Part shown: in pieces, positions 1 to 11,300 of the stretch
Layout: every line of letters starts with the position of its first letter
Position numbering within the stretch: the stretch's first letter is position 1
DNA from: Chondrosia reniformis
Taxonomy: Eukaryota; Porifera; Demospongiae; Chondrillida; Chondrillidae
DNA length: 64,000 nt
Direction: 5' to 3'
Assembly: GCA_947172415.1 (NCBI GenBank)
Contig: OX359201.1
Span: 5,444,501-5,508,500, forward strand
Notes under the pieces: generated by a model
Seen by the model: only the letters and a program-made list of their open reading frames with translations
Databases searched by the model: none
Told to the model about the DNA's origin: nothing
Made by a program: the position numbers and the translations under genes

Positions 1-650
1 TCCAGTTGATCTGTATCACACACACGTTGTGCTCTCACCCGCAGACAGCTGATGACTCCTGACTTGGTGGTGGGAGCTATAGTTGATGTACCTGTCTGTG
101 TGTGTCTTCTTTCTGTAGACCATTGTTGTCAGTTTTCCTCCTTCTTTCTTTATGAGGACATCCAGGAAGGCTAGTGAGTGTTCCTCTTCCATTTCTCTCG
201 TGAACTTGATGGAAGGTCTCTGGTTGTTGAGGTGTTGGTGGAAGTTCTCCAGTGCTTCTTCTCCTTCATTCCAGATGACAAAAGTGTCATACACATACCT
301 AGCCAAGTGTGTGGCTTGACTGATGCCGTTGATAGGGCTTCTTCTTCAAAGTGTTCCATGTAGAAGTTAGCGATCACGGGGGGGAGAGTGGGTTTCCCAT
401 GGCTGCTCCCTCCCTTTGTTCATAGAACTGGTCTTTCCATTGAAAGTATGTTGTTATTAGACATCTAAGAAGAGGTTCCTTGATTCTGTTGGTGGAGAGG
501 GTTGTTCTGCATTAAATATTCTCAATCTTGTGTTGGATGATCTCTAATGACTCCTGAATTGGTACCCTGGTGAATAATTTAAGTCCATTGTCAGCTAATT
601 TTTGTATACCTGACGAAGCCCAAGAAGGGTGAAACGTTGTATTGATTATT
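1..650 (-). mobile_element. Penelope-like retroelement relic (reverse transcriptase)
   Basis: Minus-strand reading frames at 16-306 and 171-377, with further similarity up to about 500, carry reverse-transcriptase blocks typical of Penelope-like elements. In order these are a GAAMGNPLSP block, an IANFYMEHFEEEAL block, then RYVYDTFVIW where the family has a YVDD catalytic box, then FLDVLIKK and VYRKKTHTDRYIN. The blocks sit in different frames, so the gene is frameshifted, and the second catalytic residue is Y rather than D. The copy is therefore dead. It is cut by the left edge of the window and lies upstream of the visible EIF3G exons. A hammerhead-ribozyme-like core lies near its right edge on the opposite strand. 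Confidence 0.8.
610..645 (+). ncRNA. Hammerhead-ribozyme-like core beside the Penelope relic
   Basis: The + strand reads CTGACGA, a short hairpin with GCCC pairing to GGGT, then GAAAC and a downstream GTA. This is the order of the conserved core of a hammerhead (CUGANGA, stem II, GAAA, stem III, UH). Hammerheads are known in the terminal repeats of Penelope-like elements. Stem I is not convincing here, so activity is doubtful, and the strand is opposite to the reverse-transcriptase frame. Confidence 0.4.
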
Positions 651-847
651 TAAAGTAAATTGTTCAAAGATGTGTGTTAAAAGTCCTAATAATTTACCAA
701 ATTTAACAACATGTCTAATAATTTCCACTCTATTGTAATTCATGATAGCTTGACATTCTAAACTTGAATATCTGATCTGGGTCTTAAAGGGCTCTATTTT
801 TCATTGATACCTATACTTGGAATGTGAATATTAATTTTCCATTTCAG

Positions 848-3800
848 ATAACTTACCAGAGCCTGTGGAAACTATTGAGGGAGATGTTAAGAAAATTTTA
901 AAATATGAGGTCCTTGAAGGCAAAGTTGTAAAGGTACCATATCTCTGTTATATCCTATCTCATTGACTGTGTTAAGTCATTAAATAAACATGGAGACGAG
1001 ATAGTGGTCTGGCTATGTGAGACTCTAGCTATGGCAACATGGACTGTGATGTCCTTGTATACTGTCCACATAATGTATCTGAATAATTAATTAAATAAAT
1101 AGATAATAAATATTACGATATATAGCCTGTATTAACTGTGACCATTTTAAGTTAAACAGTAATTAAAATTGAATACATAATATAATTCAGTGATTTTAAT
1201 GTGTTATTACATGTTTACTGTTTCCTTTGAAGATAACACAAAGGTTTAAGATTGAAAGACGTTCTGTTCCAAAAGGAGTTGCAATGAGAAGACAATGGAA
1301 GAAGTTTGGGGATGCAGTGGGGGACAAGCCTGGCCCCAATACTGCCACCACTCTTGTTGGAGAAGAAGTGTTCCTTCAGCTGACAGACAACAAGGAGGTA
1401 CCTGACAGTGAATGTCCTGTTTGCTGTAGTCTAGCTGTTAGCCCTTACTGCAATCACTAGTCCCTACTTCACCTTGGTAAAGAGATGTATGGGGTAACAA
1501 CTACTGTCAGTTTCACACCTCGTAAGATCACTACACCTAATGAGGACATACAGATGATTGTGTTAAGGTGAAGGTATAATTAGGTCATTGGTGCTGCCTT
1601 GTGTAGTAGACAAAATGGGTGTTGCATGGCTCCGTGGACTGCAGTATGAACCAGAGAGCATGCAAGGAACATTGTTTTCACTAAATGTCCTCTGAATGAT
1701 TGGACAAGATAATTGCCAGTGTGAAATGGAATGGGAATGATTTCATTGGTCAGTTTGAGATGTAAAATTGGCAAGACCACAGCACTCTCATGCGGGGGCG
1801 TAATTACCAGGCTAGCCTATGAAAAACTAACATCCCATATCAGATTAGATGACTTCCTCTTCAGGAATGGGCTGGGTTAATGGAAATTCACCACTACTTG
1901 AATACTAATTTGTTTGTAAATATAATTTGATTTCTAAGAATTGCAACTATAGCTTAGTACATAGACATATTAACAAGTTAAACCAACTGTAGTGAATTCC
2001 ATACCATTAATTATTTCTCTCTTTTCCCCTCAAAATTATGTTTAATAGTAATTACTTGTGGTTTCATTATCATTGCAATTTATTTATGAGACTTGATTGA
2101 CCTAAGTTTGAAAAAAGTAAAAGTATTAAAATATCCCCAAAATGGACTTACCTTTAAAGGATTTTGTATCTCATAAACAAGTGGAAGAAGTCACATTTGA
2201 AAAATAAAAAAGGAAAATTTGCCTGGAATTTGAATTCCCCTAAAATGAAAATGAACTCTCATCCTTCGGTTTTACAAACAACTGCCAAAATAGGAAGTGC
2301 AATCTATTGTGTGTGCAGTATGAAGTAATGGACAGTCAGGGTTTAGGGGAACATGAGTATTTTCCCCTCTAATAACCATCCCCTCCTAGAAGAGGTCAAA
2401 TTGCCCTATTTAAATAGGAAGCAAGCATAATAATAATAATAATGATTGTTTATTATTGTGACATGCTATACAAAACTGAAATCAGTAAAGACAGCTCAAC
2501 CACAAGTGTTTATTAGTCACACTTAAAGACATTGACTGGAACTGGATAAATTGGAGAGGAGGGGGGAGTGAATTGTATGCATTTATAAAAGTATATGTTG
2601 AGTAAAGCTAGGTGACTGATTTGTGCTGCAAGTACATGAGATAAATACAGTTGGTGATTTGTTTATTAGGGTATGAAAGGATATAGAGGCATTTCTGCAT
2701 ATTGTTTAGAGTATAAAAAATAGGGGTTGTGACTTATAAACCCTTGTGGTTGAGCTGTCTTTACTGATTTCAGTTTTGTATAGCATGTCACAATAATAAA
2801 CAATCATTATTATTATTATTATGCTTGCTTCCTATTTAAATAGGGCAATAGGGGTAATATTACACTCATTAAATGATTTACATTTTAAATTGTGAAAAAC
2901 GGGGCATTTGGTAATGAAGTGGGTTAGATTTATTTATATTTAGATAAGAAGCAAACATAATGAACTAGGTTAACCCCTCTTAGTTACCATATTGTATTTT
3001 GCCCTCCTCCCCTTGTGATATTTTCTAAAAGAAACTCTGGTTGTCTAATGGCAACATTCACCTGCATTCTCTCTCTCTAGTCCCTGGACCAGCAGGCTTC
3101 GGAGGATAACACGCTGATGAAGTTGGCTACAACTGGTAAAGGAATTGTGCAGTGTCGTATCTGTAAGGGAGAGCACTGGACCACTCATTGCCCTTATAAG
3201 GACACGCTGGAGCCGGGGGCCTTCCAAAATCCAACAGATGACAAAACTAGTGAGTTATAGCTACATCAATCTTCCTTGTGGTATTGAGCACATAATTCTT
3301 GTTATGTTCATTGTTCTTGTTGAACTTACTATGTAACAGGAAATTTTCGCATGGTGCAAAATTTCGTAGTTAAAAAGAAAGACAAGAACATTTGAATAGG
3401 GCAGATTCTTCAATGGCCATAACTTTCTCATGGGTCGTGTTGTTTCAAAAATAAAACCGTGAAAATTTCATCCGGAGTGTCTGGTGTTGTTTCTGTGAAA
3501 ATTTGCACCCTCAAGAATTTTCCACTATATGGTATTGCATGGGTTGACACAATTAGATCCTTACATTTTGTTGCAAATAATAAACAACACTGGATAATTA
3601 TGCCAACCAACCAAGCGACAATCATCTACTTGACTGGTCAACTCGGATACCTGAGGGGGAATGTAGTCAAGGAGATATGTATGTATATGGAAAAAATGTA
3701 GAGGGCTTCAATAAGATCTTGCTAATACCGAGTGCCTCTGGCTCTAGGGATTCCTGATAAATACTTTCAAGTGCAGACACAATTGCTCCATAACATTTCT

Positions 3801-5666
3801 TCACAGTTAAAACACATTTCTCATGGGAGAGCCCCCTGGTGTCAGATGGTTTGACAATCTTCAGCGCAGGAAGGTCTACAGCTGACTAAGCTGAGTGTGA
3901 AATGAGATAGCACATTGACTTAGCTGCAAGTTTGCAGCTGACTAAGTAACAGAAGCTGAATGTGACTACTATATGCTGAATAGGCACTTGCAGAAAAGTA
4001 TGTATTTTAGCTCCAACCTACGTCCCCTCCCTATTTCACTGGTGTAAGAACCAGGGTGGGGGAGGGCTAGCCACACCCACTGGCCACGCCCACTGGAAAA
4101 AATCTGGTTTGCCCCCCCCCCTGAAAATTTCTCCTGAAAAAATCCTGTAGTAGTAAGGTATGTATGTTTTTTTACTATTGCTACAGGTGCTCCCCAAACT
4201 ACAGCTGCACCTCCTTCGACCACTGATGTCAAACCTGGGAAATACATACCTCCGTCAAAACGTTATGCAGACGACTCAAAGAAATCAGGAGAGACTATGT
4301 CTAAGACTAGAGGTTAATATTATTATCTATTATATATACAGTATTTTGTTATTATTATTATATAACCAGAAAAAATAAAAAAAGAGGTTAATGTGTGTAA
4401 TGTGTGTAGTGTGGCTGTGTAGGGTTAGTATACTAGAGTTAGTATACTAAGGTCACTATGGTAAATATACAGGATTAGCAATACTAGAGTCCATATTATA
4501 TTAGAGTTAGTATACTAGGTCAATATTTTAGGATCAGTATACTAGGTTAATATACTGGGTCAGTATACTAGGGTGTCAATATACTAGAGTTAGTATACAG
4601 TAGAACCTCGGTTATCCGGCCTCAATGGGACCAAGCTATGGCCAGATAAGTGAAACGGCCGGATATGTGAATCATCTTAATGAATATGTAATTTTGATAT
4701 CGCCAAACGGTCGAACTTCCGATCCTGTACTCCTCCGCAAGCTGCGCTTGGGTTGCTCCAGCCTTCAGTCGCTCCAGTATAGCTATCTTACTCTCTAGGA
4801 GAAGGACTAAGCGCTTCCTTTTCCTCGCGGCCCACTCGAACTAGCCATCACTTCGCAAACAAACGATGGGCGTTAATAAGATTATGCGACCTTCGAGGCC
4901 GGATAATCCGAGCAGCCGGTTAATTGAGGTTCGGATAACCGAGGTTCTACTGTACTAGGGTCAGTATATACGTACCCTTTGCTTACCTTACATTTGTTAT
5001 TGGATTGCATCTCATTAGATGACACTGCTACAGTTCGTGTGACCAATCTCTCAGAGGACGCAATGGAGCCAGATTTGAGGGAACTTTTCGGACATTTTGG
5101 TCCTATTCAGCGTATTTACCTTGCTCGAGACAGAATCACACAGCGATCTAAGGTATGACACTCCTTCAACCAATCATTGCCTGAACTTATAAAAATATGT
5201 CAGTATACCGTTTATTTTATTCCTCTGATAGAAATATAATTATTCTACCTTTTAGTATTGCTCAAATACATGTGATAGTCTCTATTGGTAGACCATTTGG
5301 TTACCAGTCATTATTCTTCTATATTTCCTCTCTTTTGCACTCTACCATGATTATTTAAACAATTGTGGTCTGATTATCACTTTGATAATTTAAACAGTTG
5401 TGGTCTGATTATCACTTGGATTATTTAAACAGTTGTGGTCTGATTATAACTTTGATTATTTAAACAGTTGTGGTCTGATTATCACTTTGATAATTTAAAC
5501 AGTTGTGGTCTACTTATCACTTTGATAATTCATGTATAACCTTGTCTCTTTCTAGGGTTTTGCCTTTGTTAATTACTATAATAGAAGAGATGCAGAGAAA
5601 GCCATTAAAGCATTAGATGGCTATGGTTACCACTATCTGATATTAAAGGTGGAATGGGCAAAGTAA
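848..5666 (+). CDS. EIF3G: Eukaryotic translation initiation factor 3 subunit G (5' end missing)
   Basis: RNA-binding subunit of the eIF3 complex, which joins mRNA and the 40S subunit and helps scanning. Six exons fit by splice sites and phase: 848-933, 1233-1397, 3081-3249, 4187-4312, 5019-5152, 5556-5666 (TAA), 263 codons in all. Exon 2 holds the conserved block KKFG...PGPNTATT. Exon 3 holds a CCHC zinc knuckle ([13 protein letters not shown]). Exons 5-6 form the C-terminal RRM with RNP2 (VRVTNL) and RNP1 (KGFAFVNY), ending VEWAK as in animal eIF3g. The first codon of exon 848 is completed by a missing upstream exon, so the start lies outside the window or was separated by the Penelope insertion. 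AATAAA at 5965-5970 is the likely poly(A) signal. Introns 2, 4 and 5 carry a foldback element, a pogo-type MITE and 35-bp repeats. Confidence 0.95.
2400..2849. mobile_element. Foldback/MITE with ~107-bp inverted arms
   Basis: 2400-2507 and 2743-2849 are near-perfect inverted copies of each other, containing GACATGCTATAC and an ATA-rich stretch. About 235 bp of unrelated A+T-rich sequence separates them. The element lies in EIF3G intron 2 and has no coding capacity. A diverged single arm recurs at about 16605-16695 in TYW4 copy 1 intron 1. Confidence 0.8.
4420..4980. repeat. TAGTATACTAGGGT-type minisatellite in EIF3G intron 4
   Basis: Irregular short units based on AGTATACTAG fill 4420-4597 and resume at 4953-4975. 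The pogo-type MITE at 4598-4952 interrupts them. Confidence 0.65.
4598..4952. mobile_element. pogo/Tigger-type MITE, 355 bp, TA target site
   Basis: Termini are CAGTAGAACCTCGGTTATCC and its inverted partner at the right end (ending ...GAGGTTCTACTG). They are flanked by TA on both sides. Long C+G-containing TIRs with a TA duplication are typical of pogo/Tigger elements. There is no transposase frame, so it is non-autonomous. Confidence 0.88.
5347..5530. repeat. 35-bp tandem repeat, five units, EIF3G intron 5
   Basis: The unit contains TTTAAACAGTTGTGGTCTGA followed by TTATCACTT and repeats five times with few changes, just upstream of the last exon. Similar sequence recurs once at about 57543-57585. 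Confidence 0.85.
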
Positions 5667-6150
5667 GAATAGGAAATAAGTTTTGCATGCTAATATATCT
5701 GTTCAACATTACCAGTTACCCTTTTGTTTTATTTGTATACATAGATATATACAGTGTATGTATATAAATTACTGTATACATTAGAAGATTTTTGTACATA
5801 TACATTCGGTGAAATATTTGTAATATATAGGCAATTCATCGATGTATTTGAATAAGATGAATCTGTTCTTACATCTAAGTTTTCAAAACCTGTTCTAACA
5901 TTGGGACCCAATTAAGATTGCAAAATTATTTTTGTAAATTAGAGTAATTCTCCCTACTTTGTTAAATAAACTTTAAAAATACAGTAAAAACCAATTAATA
6001 GCAATTTGTATATATAGCCAAGTAAAGTATGTTAAACTATTTCATCATTGTGTGTGTTTATTTCTGTTTGTGATAGACCACAAGAAAAGAATTAACTATG
6101 AACCAACATTTAACATACATACCATTTTAATGTATAATGGCACATAGAAC
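5667..6150. other. EIF3G 3' UTR and convergent spacer
   Basis: A+T-rich with no reading frame of note. It contains the EIF3G poly(A) signal at 5965-5970. Near its right end (6175-6180, read on the minus strand) lies an AATAAA for the facing gene, so the two genes converge here. Confidence 0.6.
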
Positions 6151-6169
6151 TAATTAATCAAATTGTGCA

Positions 6170-7690
6170 AATGTTTTATTATGTTATGGATACATTTTAA
6201 TCTTATGATTGAAATTAATCATAATATTTATAGATTAATGATTAATGTATATGAATGACAACAGTATATACCGGTTCCAACAGGGGAGGCAGTTTACCAA
6301 AATCTGGAAGATAGTCAGTCGTCTTTCTATGGTTTACCTTTTAAGGTCACTGTGATGGATGGATCTATGTCAACCAAAGCTGCTGAAATCGATGAGGAAA
6401 AATCAAGTGATTCTCTTTTCTGTAACTTCTCATCTTACAGAGGTTGTGCTAATGAAAGCCCCGGGATTAGCAAAAGATAGGGAATCATTGGTAGGTGTTG
6501 CATTCGGACCCTTCTTCTTCCTGTGAGGTCGTGGAGGAGGAATAGGAGTTGGCAGTGGCGTCACTTCATCTTCTTTGCTAGACACAGTTGAAGATGAAGA
6601 GGATGTAGAATAGGTAGAATGATCTTCCTTGTATTTGGCATAGGGTTTGGGGACCACTGGTGGAGCTCCACGAGGTTTCATCTATTCCACAGAAGAGCAA
6701 AGGGATTACAAGGCAGAAGTAAACAGTAGTAAGCTTTTTTTCATCAATTAAATTTAAGTTTCAAGGATAAGTGATTGGCTATATAGCCATAAAACTATTA
6801 CAAGACAACTCATTTAAACGATAAGAGCATGCTACACAGTAATATAGTTAACACTGTCAAATGAACAACTTCAATCTGCATATACCATAATATTGTTATG
6901 CAATCTGCATTTCATAAAAGTCCAAGACACTCAACAGCTCATCCTAATCCTAAAGAATGAAAATATATACATGAAATATGATATCATGTTTCATATCACA
7001 ACTGACTTAACTTGAAAAAAATAGATCTTGAAACTGGTCATGTACTTCTCTCAGCACAACTCAAGTAGAGTTGCCCCAGGGCACACCACGAGGAGGTGAA
7101 AGTACATCGTGCCCCACCCCACAGCGTTGACACTAACTATTGTGTAACAGAAGCTGTAACTGCGCAGTAATCTGCACTCATGGAGTTACTAGCCATGACA
7201 TAGGAATCGATCAGCGTTAGCCTCACTTTCAGCCTATGCCAAGTCCGACCCTCCCGAACCGCAAACTGCCCCGATGAGAATCAGTGTGTTGCCACACCTT
7301 TAACTCCTCAGGATCGGATGACGTCCTTGAAGTGGGGACTGGCGAAACAACTGCCCAAATCAGGTGTCGACAACCGACTTCAACTTACATAGTTACGTGA
7401 TCACCTCAATCTCCGTGCCGTCAGACCCCAGCCGAAGCCAGAGCTAGTGAGGACCAATCCCAAGCACCAACCCTCCCACTGAGTTCCTGATCAGATTGCA
7501 TATCCAACCTGACACCAGGCCGCATTCTCAGCTCGCTGGCGGAGCCGAGGGGAATCCTGGGTCTACTTGTCTAGCGCTCCGAACAGGACTACTCGGGATA
7601 AGGAAAGACCACCGTCAAGCACAGAAACTTTAGCAATCTCACGCGTCAAGTAAGCCACTGGGGGTAAACTGAATATTTTCACACCTCGCC
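6170..7690 (-). CDS. Unrecognised small proline/serine-rich protein (tentative model)
   Basis: I do not recognise this gene. An internal exon at about 6436-6681 encodes a hydrophilic chain. It runs from MKPRGAPPVVPKPYAKY through a serine run to PLPTPIPPPRPHRKKKG, which resembles an SH3-binding proline-rich linker. It is preceded by a good acceptor (pyrimidines, then TAG before ATG) and ends at TCT with donor GTAAGA. The next minus-strand acceptor, at about 6399, has a strong pyrimidine tract and leads to a stop within six codons. AATAAA at 6175-6180 fits the 3' end. A likely 5' exon sits at 7640-7690 (ATG GCG AGG..., donor GTGAGA), but its phase does not match the 6681 exon. That exon may therefore be untranslated, or an exon may be missing from the model. 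Confidence 0.4.
7060..7665. other. G+C-rich island without open reading frames
   Basis: About 600 bp are clearly richer in G+C than the surrounding A+T-rich DNA, and all six frames are full of stops. It lies inside the presumed first intron or 5' leader of the minus-strand gene. A run of seven T at the minus-strand end (about 7020) could terminate RNA polymerase III. I could not match it to SRP, RNase P, RNase MRP, 7SK, U3 or rRNA by eye. Confidence 0.4.
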
Positions 7691-7860
7691 ATCTTTTATA
7701 TGGCTGCATTCATATTTTCCCGCGCAAACTCCTTATTAGGAATTTCCGGTCACGTGTTTAGATGACGTCAGCGTTAATTATCAGTTGGCTTACTACCACC
7801 TTTTGCAAGAGATACAAATGGCTGACGAAGTGCTAGGAGATCATCGAAGTCCTTGGTGAA
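7680..7860. promoter_or_regulatory. Probable bidirectional promoter with CACGTG and TGACGTCA
   Basis: An E-box CACGTG at 7751-7756 and a full CRE TGACGTCA at 7763-7770 lie just upstream of the minus-strand gene's first ATG. GCCATCTT (YY1-like on the other strand) lies at about 7688. On the + strand a short ATG frame at 7817 (MADEVLGDHRSP) runs to a donor-like GTGAATT at about 7855, but no downstream + exon was found. Confidence 0.45.
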
Positions 7861-8375
7861 TTTGAGAACATTCCAAATTTGTGATGCCTAAAGAAGTCGG
7901 TTTAAGCGTTTTACAGATTTAATAACGCTTAACTACTAGTCAGCGTGAGATTAAGAAAAGCTTCGGAGAGATTCGACAGACCGATCGCGATGAATTGTGC
8001 TCAAAGAACTCTGTGACAGTTTATAGCAGTAATAAGATAGGTTTAGGGACATTTGGTGTGAGGACTAGACATGCATCTTCTTAAACTTTCGAGTGGTGTC
8101 AGCATGTTCAATGTCACCTTCTTCTCTTTTTAGGTTTATTATATAATTTTGCACTTAATAATGTTATTGTTTTTGTAATGCATTTGTTGTTATTTTGTAC
8201 TTATCAGAATTAAATACATTTTTCAGCTGACTGTGCTCAATATTGTAACTGATTAAATACAATCATTATGTAAATAATATATAGGGTATATAGAAGCTGC
8301 ATATATTGGTTATGTAATAATATTAATCCCTGTTTAAAGAGTACTACTGTACTCTGACAGTATACGTATATGTGC
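7860..8375. other. Spacer downstream of TYW4 copy 1
   Basis: A+T-rich sequence with no supported gene. It is the 3' flank of TYW4 copy 1. It is not obviously shared with the 3' flanks of copies 2 and 3 except for the last ~100 bp before the stop codon. Confidence 0.5.
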
Positions 8376-11300
8376 CTATATTTTCAGTTTAATCAGAACA
8401 GGAGAACTGAAGCATGTTTCATCATTGACATCGAAAGAAAAATCACATCCACCTCCCACAGAAATAATGTTCAGTGCATCGGGATCATTTTCTGATGGCC
8501 TTTTCTTATCAGACAGTAAACCACAACTTGTTCCAACTGCTAAGTATGATTCCCTGGGCAGCTAAATAAATATTAAATGGATATTTATTGAATGCAAGAG
8601 ACTTATACAGAGGTAGAGGTGTACTAATATATGCATGGGAGGTTGAAACAGCTGTCTGTGGTTCTTGGATGGCTGGGAGGCAATCACCAGTTGCCATGTA
8701 TATTTAGGACTCCCAGTCAATGTAAATGCCTGTTTTGCCATATTATTTTCCAGTGATTATTTGTATATACATACGTACATACATATGATACTAGTATATA
8801 TTATAAAACATACCTGGAGCTGTATGAATGAAGCCTTCAGATCCGTCAGGTCCACAATGATAATATCAGGTTCAGTTGGGTACCAGACAGCACCACCAAC
8901 AAGAATGAGTCTGTCTCCTTGAACAAGACTAGAAGAACTACATTTTGCTGGCAGAAGAGGAGTAGTCTTCAACTCCTTAAACACCACCTCAGATGTCTCC
9001 TGCAAATGATATACAAGGAGAAAGAGTAACGAAAGGAGCAAACTTAGATGTATGTGATTATCAACTTACTGTACGTGTGAGCTAATCTTAATTAAAATGC
9101 ATCTCACAGAATACTGAGTATGTACGTATGTATAACATCTAACCTTCAAAGTAGCTTGATATAGTTTGTGAGTCGGCTTCTCATCACTAAGTATCCCTCC
9201 ATACATCAAAATAGTGTTTCTCCACACTGCAGTTGAGTGACTGTGGCAAGGCTTTGGATAATTACCCAACAGTTTACACTGCGGATGTACATTAGATTAA
9301 TATGTTATATCAATACTACAGTAAGAGTTTATTGGATAATACATAGTTAAGGAGAGCTATATATATACGGAGTGAAGTATACATACTTGTTCAAAGTTCC
9401 CCTGTATATGTATATAACTACTAATATAGAGAGCACAATGAAGAAATATCTAAGACACGTATTGCACAACTTTAATAATGTATAAAGCCTATTGTGCAGT
9501 CATAAAGCCTAAGATACGTGTCACGGAACATAATTATTATCACCTCTTTCCAATTCATGTTATTCAGATCCAAGATATGGCAGTCACCTAAGGGCTGGCC
9601 GTTGGAGTCTCTTCCTCCAAACACCAACATAACATCCACCTCTATGGCGAGTACAAATGGATGGTCAAATATATAAATCACAACTATGAGGCAGCCATTT
9701 CATACTCACCTTCTGTATTCTTCAGAATATTGGCTGAATGTCTCCATCTTGGCTGTGGAGATTTGGATGTTTCCTGTCTGGTCCATTCAAAGAGCTTAAA
9801 TTTTCCTAATGAAGATACGTATAAATATATATTGGGTTATACACTGCAAGCAAATTTCACGAAATTCTTTGCTTTTTAGCCATTTTTATTCCAGGCTGCC
9901 ATTGGCTATAGCGCTAAACCACAAATATTTGAATAACTATCCTAAACAATGACAATAAACCATGGCAATAGGGTAAATCCCATCACCTTGGACTTCTAAT
10001 AACTCAGCTATAGTCCTTGCCTCCGGGCTATAACTATTACATATACATATATACGCATGAGCATACTTTTCAGCAAGAACACATCACTCTTTGCCTGCTC
10101 ACTCTTGTTCAGGCCACCAAAGAGAACAAATGCATCATCTGACAACATCAGCAAAGAGCCGTGCTTCAGTGGACCTACAAACGTTGTATAGGACATGTGT
10201 GAAGTGAATTTATAATTAATATATATTAACAAGCTTGCCAGGAGATATTCCAGAAGTGTCACATTCTTCAACTTGCAAGGACACAAATGGTTTATCATCT
10301 AAAATGTGTGAAAAATGTGTAACAAGTATATATTATTATTATTATTATTACATTAGACTATATACATACGTATATAGTCTAATGTAATCACTGCCTGGGG
10401 CCCATACATATATACACATATAATAGTGCAGTCATGTTTTTGTACCAATGCTACTTATAGGCCAAGTAATGTATACCTTTCCTTGTTTTCATCACCCTAA
10501 TACCATCTATATATCAATCAATCTTGTTTTTGAGTATTATACCTATATGTTTATATATAGGTATATCACATACAACCTTAAGGCACGCATGGATATGTTA
10601 GTGTGTATAGTAAATATATACATATATACGTATGTACCTTCTGAATTGACTGTGCAAAGCAACAACACATTGGAAAACAACCCAGAAATGTCACTTCCAC
10701 CATAAATCAGAAATTCTGACCTTTCCTTTACATACACAGACAGCTGAGCAAATCTAAGCATGTATTTAAATATCTATATATATCTAAATTAAATATGTAT
10801 GTAAGAATATATTTAATCCAGAGGTATTATTGAGCAACAGCAACACTTCTTTAAAGCAAAGATTAAGATGTTTCAACCCGTGAGTCTCCATCAGTTAGAA
10901 CCGAATATCATAATGATTGCAACAAGTACCCCTTATCATTTCACAAATATCTATTAAATAGGTAAGAATATGTATAACTATATATTGTGTATAAATATTG
11001 TGAATATATTTACAGCTAACCACATACATATGTATTTGCATAACAACTTTCAAGAACCATTTAAGAGACCTTTAGTTAATTGCATAACTTTGAATTCCCT
11101 CAGTCTCAAGGCAATGGAATTAAGAGAAAGCCAATATGTACATATGTATATCTAAGTTAATACAAAGACACATATATAAATATACTGTCTATGTAATATA
11201 ATATTTTATGCACTAGAGGGCATATAATATTATATATATGTACGAGAAGGCGGTTTTGGAGATTAGTACGGACAAAAAATCGGCCTAGCTTCATTATAAT

